From Nothopassalora personata (Eukaryota; Ascomycota; Dothideomycetes; Mycosphaerellales; Mycosphaerellaceae): a stretch of DNA of 64,000 bases. This document shows, in pieces, positions 19,213 to 29,511 of the stretch (its first letter is position 1; the number at the start of each line of letters is the position of its first letter). The notes below the pieces were generated by a model. It made no database searches. It was not told the DNA's origin and saw only the letters and a program-made list of their open reading frames with translations. The translations under genes and the position numbers were made by a program. Location: contig CM066295.1 of the NCBI GenBank assembly GCA_033816765.1, positions 3,247,140-3,311,139 of the forward strand, written 5' to 3'.

Positions 19213-22200
19213 TCAACCAGGCTTGATAGCATAGACCCATCTGCCACGCAGCACACGTGTGCCAGTTGGCAGTGTTGTCTTGTCCTTGTACAGCCATGTC
19301 TCGTATTGCTCGAGACTGGCGAATTCAGCTTCTTCGGCTGCACGCCACTCGGCGTGTTGTGGTGTTGCCATTGCGGCCTTGTGGCTCTTCGGTATGAGCA
19401 CCGTTGCTGGATCTGGCCAGTCGGTTGCTGCCATGAAAGCAGTCACAGTCGCATGTGGCATCTCAGCAAGTTGCTTGCGGGTCGTCTTGCTGAGTGAGTG
19501 ACACAGGGCCCTACGCTGCTTGCGGTTGGCTTCATATTGATAGCCGTTCAATGGGTCTCGAACTTCCGCAGGAGGGCGACGATTGCGCTGTGGCCGACCT
19601 GATGGCGTAGGTGGCACAGGTTGCCGAGCTGGCTGTGCCGGAGGTGTCGTGAAGTCGTCTTCATCGTCATCCTCAACAGAAGGTCTCGGAGGTGTTGTTG
19701 GTTGCACTTCCGGAAAGTCGTCAGGCGTCTCATCTTGATAGGAGTCCACTACTTCCTGTGAAAGGTCCTCATCCGACTGCTCGAGTGGTGAGTCCGCTGG
19801 ACGGTCGATGACGGTGATGTTCTTCGGTGCTGTAACACCCCCAGAATCACCACCCCCAGGAGTCACACCGCGCTCAGCACCTGCTCGCCGTAGTCCTGTC
19901 TTGCGGTTGCGCTCCACTGGAAAGATGTCTTCTCGAGTGATGAGCTCGTCGTCTTGATCTTGCTCAGTCTCAGAGTCACCGTCTTGGGCTGCCATAGGGT
20001 CGTTGCCCTCGATGAATTGAACGTCCTTGGTTCTGAACACTCTATGCGCCTTAGCAACATAGGCACGGTAGATGGTGCGGCTTTCGTATCCAACAAGCTT
20101 GCCCTGCAACGAGCGGGCGTCAAACTTCTCACCGCGACCGACGTTATGGTCGTACACGAAGGCGCGGCAGCCGTATGCTTTGAGGTGTGACAGGGAAGGC
20201 TTCACTGGTTGAGTGCCCTGCCAAGCGTTGATAACTTCTAGTGGTGACAGGCCCTTGATTGCTGCACTTGGTGTCAAGTTAAGAAGATAGACCGAAGCTT
20301 TCACTGCTTCTGGCCATAGGCTAGGTGGAAGGCCAGCGTCGATGAGCAGCTTACGTGCCATGACACAAACGATGTGGTTGCTGACTTCCGCACCACCATT
20401 CTGCTCTGAAGAATGAGGTGCTGTGACTTGAAGAGCGAAGCCCTCATCGCGTGAGAGCTGCGTGAGTGAGTGTCCTCCATATTCGCCACCCCCATCTATG
20501 CGGAAGATCACAATTGCTGTGCCATATTGTGTCTTCACATGACGGTGGACCACTCGAATATGCTGCGCAGCACCGTCCTTCTGTGCGGAAGCGAATACTG
20601 TGCGTTGTAGGCTGGCCAGGCAGGTGAATAGCGTGAAGTAACGCTCCTTGCCAATGCCAAGGTTGCGGACCGTGACAACATCCACAGCAACAATATAGTA
20701 TGGTGTTGTTGGCCGCACCATCGGAATGCGGTTGTAGACCTTGTGACCCATCCCCTTACGACAGGGGATGCACTCGCGTGGGTGCTTGCTGAGGTCGCTA
20801 TCACTGTTGCCAACAATGGTGATGCGCTTGTCGTTGTGAAGCTGCAGCAACTTGCGGCTGTGGATGTGTCCAAGTCGGCGGTGCCACAGGTCTCCTGTAG
20901 CAGCTGTCGATGGCTCGACCTTGGACGAAGTGAGGGCTGTCGCTGAGTCCTTCATCTTCAAGAATGGCAGTCCATTGTGGGTGTAGCAGTGTGCCACCGT
21001 ACGCGCAGCAGTCCCCTTTGTGAATAGGATCTGCTCGTCGTTGCGATAATAGACACCCTTGCGGCGAAGAGCCTCTGTCGAAATCAGATTGGCTGCAAGG
21101 CCTGGTACGTACAACACCTGTGAGAAGCCAGTGATGCCGCATCCATACAGATCCAGTTGGACGATGCCACAAGCTGTAGCAGTGATGGTGCCACTGCCTG
21201 TCTTGATAAGAACAGTGCAGGGCCGGTAGTCCATCATATTGCTCAGCTTGTTTGTCATGTGAGAAGTGCAGCCAGAGTCCACAACCCAGTCGGTGTTGCT
21301 CTTCGCTGCAAGCAGCGCTGAGGTGTCTTGAATGATGTCGTCCTGGCCCACAGTCATATACATGCTGTGAGAGCCGTTGAATGGAGTCATCAAGTCCTCG
21401 AAGTTGGTAGCGCCGTGAGCCGCAAACTGTGCGGTCTCAGTGTGCTGTGCGTCAGTGGTGTTGTTGACTTGCTGACGCTGTTGTTGATTGCCCTGCTGCT
21501 TCTTCTTCCAGGTAGCAGGTGCAAGCTCAGGGTGTAGGTTCCAGCAACCAGCTGGTTGGTGAGTGGTCATGCCACAACCACTGCAGGGGTCGTATTGAGG
21601 CTTCTGCTGTTGGTTGTTGTTGCCACCACCATTCTGATTACCACCACGAGCGCCGTTGCCGTTGCCGCGGCCTCCACGACCTCCTCGTCCGCCGCGTCCG
21701 TTACCACGTGGTGCGCCGCCGCCGCGAGGGGTGTTGCCGTTGCCCTGTGGGTTGGCAGGGTTGGCGTTGTTTTGTTGCTTCACTGCGAGATTGGCTGACT
21801 CGGACTGTTGCGCAGTCGCCTCATCAAGCAGATCACTGATCACCTTGTCGAGTGTGATAGTGGTACTGTCCTCGATCTTTCCAGTAAGCTGCCTCATCTG
21901 TTCACGCTTTGAGGACGCGAATGTTGGGAAGTATGGTGAGATCTGATACAGGAAGCGGAAGAGAGCTTGAGCCTTTGATATGGCTAACTCGGTGTTCTTG
22001 AGGTTGGCCAGCTTCGACTGATATTGCTGGCAGAACTTGTCAAGGTTGGAGCCACCATATGTGTGTGACTCGAAGTCCAGGTACAACGAGTACTCTTCGG
22101 ACTTGCCAGTTTGACCGTATGTGGACTTCAGATGGTCCCATAGGTCTTCCGGTTGTTGGTAGGCTTTGCAGTTGTCTGCAATAGACTGACTGCAGTTAGC

Positions 22201-22596
22201 AATAATGAGGGCGCGGGCTTGATACTTCTTTGCCTCCCATGCCTCGATACGCTCTTCGAGTTCATAGTCTTCCTCATTCTTGCGCTTCGTGGGCTTCGGC
22301 TTGAGGGCAGTCTTGTCGACAAACCCCCATAGCAGGTCACCTCGCAGGACTGACTGTAACATATCAGCCCATCTCGAGTAGTCGTCCTTGCCTTGAAGTT
22401 TGGAGACACCAGGGGTGCCGTTGTTGTTACGGCCGACCATGTTGCTAAAGCCGCGAGTTGATACAGCAGGCTTCTTGGTCTTTCGGGTAGCAGCCGACTC
22501 GGTCTGCTGTTGTTGCTGGCTCGGAGTGGCGACAGACTGCTGCGCCAGCGGTATTTCGAGTCCAGTGAGGTCAGTGTTGTTACCGTCAGTATCCAT
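19213..22596 (-). CDS. Copia H Gag-protease-integrase polyprotein, RT missing
   Basis: An intact 1127-residue frame starting with ATG at 22596. Gag has a Gln-rich start, a Ty1/copia gag core (about 60-260), an RGG-rich stretch (291-318) and a zinc knuckle C-x2-C-x4-H-x4-C (338-351). The aspartic protease reads DSGCTSHM (440-447). Integrase has an HHCC-type zinc domain (WHRRLGHIHS.. and CIPCRKG) and a DDE core (AVDVVT, DGGGEYGG, EQNGGAE). A long acidic, Pro-rich linker follows. The frame stops just after GRWVYAIKPG, the first lines of the copia RT domain, and the remaining 280 bp to the LTR encode nothing. It is useful to a host element only if RT is supplied in trans. Confidence 0.9.
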   Translation of the reverse strand: MDTDGNNTDLTGLEIPLAQQSVATPSQQQQQTESAATRKTKKPAVSTRGFSNMVGRNNNGTPGVSKLQGKDDYSRWADMLQSVLRGDLLWGFVDKTALKPKPTKRKNEEDYELEERIEAWEAKKYQARALIIANCSQSIADNCKAYQQPEDLWDHLKSTYGQTGKSEEYSLYLDFESHTYGGSNLDKFCQQYQSKLANLKNTELAISKAQALFRFLYQISPYFPTFASSKREQMRQLTGKIEDSTTITLDKVISDLLDEATAQQSESANLAVKQQNNANPANPQGNGNTPRGGGAPRGNGRGGRGGRGGRGNGNGARGGNQNGGGNNNQQQKPQYDPCSGCGMTTHQPAGCWNLHPELAPATWKKKQQGNQQQRQQVNNTTDAQHTETAQFAAHGATNFEDLMTPFNGSHSMYMTVGQDDIIQDTSALLAAKSNTDWVVDSGCTSHMTNKLSNMMDYRPCTVLIKTGSGTITATACGIVQLDLYGCGITGFSQVLYVPGLAANLISTEALRRKGVYYRNDEQILFTKGTAARTVAHCYTHNGLPFLKMKDSATALTSSKVEPSTAATGDLWHRRLGHIHSRKLLQLHNDKRITIVGNSDSDLSKHPRECIPCRKGMGHKVYNRIPMVRPTTPYYIVAVDVVTVRNLGIGKERYFTLFTCLASLQRTVFASAQKDGAAQHIRVVHRHVKTQYGTAIVIFRIDGGGEYGGHSLTQLSRDEGFALQVTAPHSSEQNGGAEVSNHIVCVMARKLLIDAGLPPSLWPEAVKASVYLLNLTPSAAIKGLSPLEVINAWQGTQPVKPSLSHLKAYGCRAFVYDHNVGRGEKFDARSLQGKLVGYESRTIYRAYVAKAHRVFRTKDVQFIEGNDPMAAQDGDSETEQDQDDELITREDIFPVERNRKTGLRRAGAERGVTPGGGDSGGVTAPKNITVIDRPADSPLEQSDEDLSQEVVDSYQDETPDDFPEVQPTTPPRPSVEDDDEDDFTTPPAQPARQPVPPTPSGRPQRNRRPPAEVRDPLNGYQYEANRKQRRALCHSLSKTTRKQLAEMPHATVTAFMAATDWPDPATVLIPKSHKAAMATPQHAEWRAAEEAEFASLEQYETWLYKDKTTLPTGTRVLRGRWVYAIKPG

Positions 22597-22796
22597 ACAC
22601 TGCAGAGCACCAACTAGGTGTCACTGCGATACTTGCCGCGTTGCCCACTGGGTCGCGACTTTGTCGTTTGCTATTTGCTGCAGTCGCGTTTTGTCGCAAT
22701 CACCAACCAGGCGTTGTCGACATACACGCGATCAGCAGGATCACATACACACTATCAAGTGTCTTTCGGAGGTATGCGCGCAGTTGATAAGCGCGA

Positions 22797-22809
22797 GGGC
22801 GTCATAACC
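22797..22809 (-). promoter_or_regulatory. Copia H primer-binding site
   Basis: On the minus strand, directly after the 5' LTR end (..CATTATCT), the sequence reads GGTTATGACGCCC. Its complement contains TCATAACC, the anticodon-loop part of tRNA-iMet, so a half-tRNA-iMet primer is likely, as for copia F. Copia G has the RIP-altered version (AGTTATAACGCCC). Confidence 0.55.
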
Positions 22810-22947
22810 AGATAATGTGAGTGGATTGATGTATTGAGAAGGATCTACGAGAATGCGAAGAACAGCTAGCTATAAGAAAGTGCAAGAAAGCGCGCTAGTG
22901 GCTTGGCATCCAAAGAACTGCTGGGACACAGCCAGCCAGCATCAAGT
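22810..22947 (-). repeat. Copia H 5' LTR
   Basis: 138 bp, one difference from the 3' LTR (GTGG here against GTAG there). Confidence 0.88.
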
Positions 22948-23215
22948 CACGACCACACGACCAGACGACCGGTCGAGTGGACAGACGGACATCTAACACC
23001 GGATGGCATACGAACCTCCTTTGTATTTAGGAACGCTAGAAACCCTTATGGTTCTGATGCGTTCAACTCATGTTACTATCTCACTGATTGGAATACAACT
23101 CTTATTCCTATCATTCATCTTCGCTCAGCTTGCTTCAGCCTCTCCAAAGAATAATACCGCCACGTGACTTGACTTATCTCTCTTTTGAGACTAGCCCTGG
23201 AACGAGACAATAACA
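22948..23215 (+). repeat. Gypsy A 5' LTR, right part (U3 end, R, U5)
   Basis: Matches the 3' LTR from 'cgaccacacg' to the end ACAATAACA. A TATA-like TATTTA is at 23024-23029; GCGTTCAA at 23059-23066, 35 bp further on, is complementary to the sequence just after the LTR (see findings). Confidence 0.9.
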
Positions 23216-23232
23216 CTTTGAACGCCCTCAGG

Positions 23233-25251
23233 ATGAGCGCTACTCAAGCAGCTGGTAGGGGAACACCCGCCCCCAGCGAAGCAGGAAGCATCCGCCGTGC
23301 GCCACCACAACAGACTACCACCACGAAGGACGATGAGTCTGATGACGATGACGAGCCTACCCCAAGGAAGAACGACGTTAAGGCTGCTAAGCCAGACCTC
23401 TTCCACGGAGACAGAGCCAAGTTCGACGACTGGATCAATCAGATGGATATGTACCTCATGTTCAACCCAGTCGATGCCGATAAAAGGACTATCTTCGCCA
23501 TCACGTACCTTCGCGGAAGTGCGCAGAACTGGATCAAACCTTACCTTAAGGAATACCTTGAAGGTATGGGACGATTAGACCCCACTGGAATGTTCAGGAG
23601 CTACACCCTTTTGAAAGAGAAGATGAAGTCAATCTTTGGAACCTCGAACGAAGTCCAACAGGCCATACGAATTATTCAACACCTAAAGCAGAAGACGTCT
23701 ACTTCAGAGTATGCCGCCAAATTCGAAGAATACGGACAAATCACCGGATGGGACCAGACGGCGTTGATGACTATGTTCCGACGTGGACTTAAGGACTCCG
23801 TCAAGGACGAGTTGATAAGACACGGGGGACGGATCACCAACCTCGAAGAGCTAATGAAGGCGTCGATCAATATCGATGACCAGCTCTGGGAACGACACCA
23901 GGAGAAGAAATACGACTCCAAAGTAGGAGGAATAGCAGGATACGCTCCGGACCGCAGACCCTTAGGAGGATACGTTGCGAAGGGAGAATTCTCACGACAA
24001 AGCCAACCCTACTATGGACCACAGCCAATGGAACTGGACGTTACCCAACGAGGACGGAGGATCGTTAAGAGTAGGGGCCACGGAAAGCCCTTTAAAGGAA
24101 AAGGAAAACTCACATGCTATGCCTGTGGCAAGGAAGGCCACATGGCGCGGGATTGCCGCGGTAAAAATATGGTGCGCCGCGAGCAGTTCAATATGATGCA
24201 ACCCCGAACTAGTAAATCTGAGAGCAGCGTTGGATCTCGGGGAGATACCGACTATACTCGGAGAGTGGGGGAGAGAGCTAGCAACAGAAGCACGACGCCT
24301 CTCCTGGACCCCTCAGAAGGACGAGGAGGATACCATGGGCAGCAAATGGTGGTCATTCCATTTGATGCGAAGAACCAACCACGACAGTTCAACATGATGA
24401 CACGAAGAGTCGACTACGAGACCGAACCTGAGTCTCGAAATGGTCATGGAAGCCTTCATTGGCGATTCTGTTACCAAGACTCGTGTCAAATCCACTACGC
24501 CGCGAAGTCAGGCGCAGGGTATTGGCCTCAACAACCACGAGGAACCCTGGGAGCGACGCATAGGCAAGACGTCACGCTCAGAGAAGTGGACATCGATGAA
24601 TCCTACTTCAACGAAGATGGAAGCGATAAAGAAAATCAGGACCCAGGATGGAACGGATCATGGTCACCAGAACCACAGGAAGAAAGTCAAGAAACCACCG
24701 GGCTAGATACCATCGAGGAAGAACAGGATCCGGAAGAATCAAGCGAAGAAGATTCCTCCGAAGGAGAAGAGAGCGACACTGACGACGACAACGAACAACT
24801 TACCTTCACGGTAGATGCACCCAAGAGACTATACGACATGATCATCTACCTACAAAGAAGGCACGAGGAATTCCTACCTAAGATAGGTGGACGAAGGAGG
24901 CTACATTCCATTGAGTTTGACAAGACACTCGACACCCTACGAGGCATGGCCTGGGGATACCCACTCATGGAAACAACCGAAAACCTAGCAACCGCCATTA
25001 CAGAACGACCACCTATAGGAAGCCGAATAACAGGTACCGGGTACCAAACACCGTCAGGAACATTCGTATCGGATGAATTACACAACATAGTGCAACACGC
25101 ACGCGCACTCTACTCAGAAACGCAGAAGATCCAGGAACGCAACAGACTACAGGTGTGGACACAGGGCAACGGGCTACAGGTTCTAGCCGAAGCCTCTAGG
25201 TACGAAGCACAGCGAACCACATACCATTCGGGAAAAGGATCAGCTCCCTAG
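23233..25251 (+). CDS. Gypsy A Gag
   Basis: 672 residues from the ATG at 23233, only 17 bp after the LTR. It has an acidic N-terminus, a retrotransposon Gag core (about 60-220: FHGDRAKFDDWINQMDMYL.., YTLLKEKM..IFGTSNEVQ), a basic linker, and a zinc knuckle C-x2-C-x4-H-x4-C (CYACGKEGHMARDC) near residue 295. The C-terminal half is acidic (an E/D-rich run) and unusually long. The frame is intact but ends in TAG two codons before the stop position in gypsy B; the change (CAG to TAG) is RIP-type. Pol starts 2 nt later. Confidence 0.93.
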   Translation: MSATQAAGRGTPAPSEAGSIRRAPPQQTTTTKDDESDDDDEPTPRKNDVKAAKPDLFHGDRAKFDDWINQMDMYLMFNPVDADKRTIFAITYLRGSAQNWIKPYLKEYLEGMGRLDPTGMFRSYTLLKEKMKSIFGTSNEVQQAIRIIQHLKQKTSTSEYAAKFEEYGQITGWDQTALMTMFRRGLKDSVKDELIRHGGRITNLEELMKASINIDDQLWERHQEKKYDSKVGGIAGYAPDRRPLGGYVAKGEFSRQSQPYYGPQPMELDVTQRGRRIVKSRGHGKPFKGKGKLTCYACGKEGHMARDCRGKNMVRREQFNMMQPRTSKSESSVGSRGDTDYTRRVGERASNRSTTPLLDPSEGRGGYHGQQMVVIPFDAKNQPRQFNMMTRRVDYETEPESRNGHGSLHWRFCYQDSCQIHYAAKSGAGYWPQQPRGTLGATHRQDVTLREVDIDESYFNEDGSDKENQDPGWNGSWSPEPQEESQETTGLDTIEEEQDPEESSEEDSSEGEESDTDDDNEQLTFTVDAPKRLYDMIIYLQRRHEEFLPKIGGRRRLHSIEFDKTLDTLRGMAWGYPLMETTENLATAITERPPIGSRITGTGYQTPSGTFVSDELHNIVQHARALYSETQKIQERNRLQVWTQGNGLQVLAEASRYEAQRTTYHSGKGSAP

Positions 25252-25253
25252 GA

Positions 25254-28200
25254 ATGAGCGACCGGAGGGAGTTATGCAATATTCACGCTCACGCATCGAC
25301 ATCAAACACAGTTTTCCAGACACAAGCAATCGTCAACGGACACAAGACCAGTGTCATGATCGACTCAGGAGCAGCGGGGAATTTTATCTCTGAGTCTTTC
25401 ACAAGAAGAAACGGGTTAGCTACCCTGAAGAAGAAATGGGGTTACGAGTTGATCGCGGTAAACGGATCATCGTTACCTAGCGTGGAATGGGAGACGACAC
25501 CATTGCCACTGGCTATCCAACAGCACCACGAGAATATTACCTTGGATGTCACTGATATGGCCAGTCATGACATAGTATTAGGTATGCCTTGGTTGAGAAA
25601 GCACAATCCAGTAATCGACTGGAGAAGAGGAGTACTCACATTTAGGGAATGCGATTGCGTTGTCGACATTCAGCCTGCGCAGTGGCAGCGTTCACTGGCA
25701 GATGAGGCAAGGAAACAGCTAAACGAGATACAGCTTGCGCCGAACAGAAGGACAGAAGAACCACCTTCGACCGGGACAGACACTGGCGTGGGGCCGCCGG
25801 GTCACGAAGTCACTGGAAGTGATGGAAGTAACGCACCATCGAAGAATACTAACATCTCAGAGTTGAGTATTCCTAAGGAGTATCGCAAGTGGTCGCGACT
25901 CTTTGAAGAGGAGAGAGGCAAAACCGCCTTACCTAAGCACCGCCCATGGGATCATAAGATCAACATTCAGCCAGGGAAAGAGCCTCCATGGGGACCCCTA
26001 TATCAAATGTCTGAGAAAGAGCTACAGACCCTACGAGAATGGCTGAAGGAGAAGCTAGCCAAAGGATGGATAAGAAGATCCACCTCAAGTGCAGGAACTC
26101 CATGCATGTTCGTTCCAAAAGCAAACGGGAAGTTACGACTCGTACAAGACTACAGGAAGTTAAACGAGATCACGATTAAGAACCGATACCCGCTACCCAA
26201 CATCGAAGAAGCACAAGACAGATTAACCGGATCAGACTGGTACACGAAGATTGACCTACGAGATGCCTTCTACGCTATACGAATGGCGGAAGGAGAAGAA
26301 TGGAAGACCGCTTTCAGGACAAGATACGGACTCTACGAATTCTTAGTTATGCCAATGGGATTAACCAACGCACCCGCATCCTGCCAGGACCTTGTCAACG
26401 AAACACTTAGAGACCTACTCGACGTATGCGTTATCGCCTACATGGACGACATACTAGTCTACACGAAAGGATCCCTACAGGAACACATAAGACAAGTCCA
26501 GGACGTCTTCGAACGACTCACGCAATCAGGATTTAAGACGTCACCCGAGAAATGCGAATTCCATAAGAAAGAAGTCAAATTCTTAGGCTTCATCATCAGC
26601 ACTACAGGGATAACGATCGACCCTGCGAAGACACAGTCAATTAGAGAGTGGCCAGAACCAAAAACAGTCAAGGACGTACAATCATTCCTTGGACTAGCGA
26701 ACTACAACCGGAAATTCATCAAGGATTACGCAAAAATAGCAGCACCAATGACGATGCTTACAAGAAAGGACGTCACTTGGAAATGGGGAAAGGAACAGAT
26801 TGAGGCATTTAAGAAACTCAAGGAACAATGCGCTTCAGCCCCTACGCTTCGACTATTCGATGGTAGCAAGGAAGTCCACATCGAGACCGATGCGTCTGAT
26901 ATGGCAATAGGCGCATGTCTAACACAGACACACGATGGGCAGAGACACCCAGTAGCCTATTACTCCCGGAAAATGACCACAGCGGAACAGAACTACGACA
27001 TCCATGATAAAGAGCTTCTAGCCATTGTTGCTGCTATGCAACATTAGAGAGTATATGTCGAGGGCCCACCGAAGTTAACGATTCTTTCTAACCACAAGAA
27101 TCTTACGTACTTTACGACGACGAAAGAACTTACTCGAAGGCAAGCCCGCTGGTCGGAGCTGCTGGGACAGTATAAGTTCGAAATTAAATATACTCCAGGA
27201 CGAGAGAATGGCCGCGCCGACGCGCTGAGCCGAAGAAGCGACTACATGGAAGGAAAAGAACCAGTGCAACATAAGATATTAAAGACAAACTCCGACGGAA
27301 GTCTTAGTGCCAACACAAGAGAATTCAATAACATCGTACGGATACTAGGCGACAGGGACGAACAATTCCCTATATCGCAAGGAAAATACCAAGTACCTAA
27401 GGATCGAGAAGAAGAATGCATACGACAACATCACGACGGACCAAATTACGGACACCCCGGAACTTCAAAAACAATGGACCTAATACAACGCAGTTTCTCA
27501 TTCCCACAGATGAGACTTAAGGTGTCACGCTATATTAAACAATGCGTACACTGCCAACGAAACAAGACTGCGAGACATGCAAAATACGGTCACCTACAGT
27601 TCAGGACACCACCGACAAAACCATGGGACGAAGTCACAATGGACTTTATTACGAAACTCCCACCGTCAAAGGATCAAGTTACGAAACAACCATACGACAT
27701 GATACTAGTCATGGTTGATAGACTTACGAAATACGCACACTTCATTCCTGCATCGGAAACGTACAATGCAGAGCAGCTCGGATACCTTGTACTGGACAGA
27801 CTTATCCGATACCACGGATTCCCCCAAGTATTTATAACGGACAGAGACAAGCTATTCACATCAAACTACTGGAAGACGCTTATGGGAACGATCGGAATTA
27901 AACACAAGCTGTCAACAGCATATCATCCGGAGACAGACGGACAAACCGAAAGGATGAATCAAACGCTGGAACAATACCTACGACACTACATCAACTATGC
28001 ACAAGACAACTGGGTTTCATTACTGCCAATGGCGCAGATTGCACTGAACAACCACAAATCGGAGACAACTTTAACGACGCCATTTTATGCGAACTTTGGT
28101 AAAGATCCTAACCTATTTGGAACACCTGGATCCCATCCACAAGCCGAGAGAGCAATCGTGACGACGGATACTCTTAAGGAAGTGCACAAAGAAACACGCA

Positions 28201-28679
28201 AGGCGATCGAAGATGCACAACGAAAACTGTCTCAACAACGGCAGGACACGAGAAAAATGGCACCTCTGCTAAAAGAGGGGGATAAGGTCTATCTCCTCAC
28301 AAAAAACTTGAGAACAAGAAGACAGACCAAGAAACTGGATCACGTCAAGGTCGGACCATTTTTAATCGACAAAGTCGTAGGACCAGTTAACTATCGACTA
28401 CGACTACCACCTGACGCAAAAATCCACCCAGTCTTCCATATCTCCAAGTTGGAACCCGCAGACGCCCAAACACCCTGCCAGGAGAGCTTCCATTTCGAAC
28501 CGGAAGCAGAAAACGAATTCGAAGTCGAAAGAATCCTAGATAAGAAAGGTCAGCGATACCTTGTCAAATGGAAAGGATACGACGAATCAGAAAATACCTG
28601 GGAACCAAAACAAAACCTACGAAACTGTCAGCAAAAGATCCAGGAATACTACAAGACCAAAAAACGGCCAGCCTACTAG
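25254..28679 (+). pseudogene. Gypsy A Pol with one in-frame stop
   Basis: 1142 codons including the terminal stop. Domains in order: aspartic protease (MIDSGAAGNF near residue 37), RT with YMDD (near 397), RNase H (ETDASDMAIGACLT near 545), integrase with HHCC zinc finger (H..HPGTSK..CVHCQRN, about 720-780) and DDE core (MDFITKLP, TDRDKLF, ETDGQTERMNQ), and a C-terminal chromodomain (EVERILDKKGQRYLVKWKGY). A TAG at 27045-27047 in RNase H replaces the TGG (Trp) seen in gypsy B, a TG to TA change. The rest is open in the same frame. Without readthrough the product lacks integrase. Confidence 0.93.
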
Positions 28680-28708
28680 TCACCGATTGGCGACCAGTCG
28701 GCTGGAAG

Positions 28709-28782
28709 CAGCCAGAGTAGTAATCGAACCTACGACCTCAAGAGTGTAGACAGCTTGCGCTCTACCACTAAGCTACATGACC
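28709..28782 (-). ncRNA. tRNA-like cloverleaf, gypsy A
   Basis: 74 nt on the strand opposite pol. It has a D-arm (GCTT-AGTGGTA-GAGC), an anticodon-type arm (CAAG...CTTG), a 5-nt variable region and a T-arm with TTCGATT. The acceptor and T stems have mismatches, so it is more decayed than the copy in gypsy B. The anticodon loop is 11 nt, too long for a normal tRNA. Confidence 0.55.
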
Positions 28783-28842
28783 AGGTTTAATAAGGGAAAC
28801 GGAGAACTTACACGAACATATCTCCTATGAGAAACCAAACAC

Positions 28843-29442
28843 CTATCCACCAGAAGGACCAGCGCTCGAAGAAGCTGCTGCGGCGTCCTCAAGGGTCGGA
28901 TATGACCAGAGGGCATCATCCGGAATCATCGAAAGGTCCTCCCAGGAAGGAATCGACATCTGGAAAACCCCCTCTAGCTCTTCGGGGCTACCTTCAGGAA
29001 CGAGAAGACAGGACGAAGGCGCGGAAAAGGCATCGACACCCACGCTCGGCAAACTGCGAAGATCCTCGAAATCCTTCGCTATCGCCTTTTCCTCCCTGTC
29101 CTCAGCAACGCGCAGTTGTTTCCTAAGACGATGCACCTTTGACATCGCCTCTGTCACCTTCTCTTCAGCCTCATCAAGCTCTCGCTTCAGCTTTCGACGC
29201 TGGTTGCGAAGCCGCTCCCACTCAGTCCACGTGACAGTCACGTCACATTTGACACCCTTGCGAACGCACTCCGAACAACACCCAAAGCGCACATCCACCA
29301 CACAACGAGGACTCTTCTTTCCTTCAGGCACTCTGGCCTTTCAACAACCAGAACATGGGGATGGCATCTCGCGGCCCTCGGCTTCGATGCCTAGTGCTTG
29401 ACGTTCGCGGCGCTCCTGACGTGTTAGCCGCTCGCCGCTCAT
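28843..29442 (-). pseudogene. Gypsy A antisense ORF (Cys-rich, coiled coil)
   Basis: Opposite to pol, with ATG at 29442, only 70 bp from the 3' LTR. The frame is 200 codons including the stop, with one TGA at 29341-29343 right after the first CxxC pair. The product has a Cys cluster (PCSGC..PRCVVDV..CCSECVRKGVKCDV), then EWERLRNQRRKLKREL and a heptad-like charged helix up to RLRKQLRVAEDREEKAIAK, then an acidic Ser/Pro/Trp-containing tail. Homologous to the gypsy B ORF at 42818. It is not a known Gag, Pol or Env product. Confidence 0.7.
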
Positions 29443-29511
29443 GGTAAAAGATGGGAACTCACAGGAGAAGAAAGAAAACTCGAGGACGAGTTTCAGCAGG
29501 AAGGGGGATGG

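Larger units (their letters stand above)
18792..22947 (-). mobile_element. Copia H, non-RIP-altered copia lacking RT and RNase H
   Basis: 138-bp LTRs at 18792-18929 and 22810-22947 differ at one site (a TG to TA change). TSD CACGA is at 18787-18791 and 22948-22952, inside the gypsy A 5' LTR. The element is 4156 bp. Compared with copia G it has lost about 1.6 kb covering RT and RNase H, so it should depend on another element for reverse transcription. A purine tract (minus strand ATGGGGGTG) abuts the 3' LTR. Confidence 0.9.

Noticed and set aside
23191..23438. Minus-strand ORFs opposite gag in gypsy A (and 48742-48989 in B)
   Set aside because: They repeat in both copies only because gag does, and their frames overlap the acidic gag N-terminus; unlike the 3' antisense ORF they show no independent conservation in a diverged copy.
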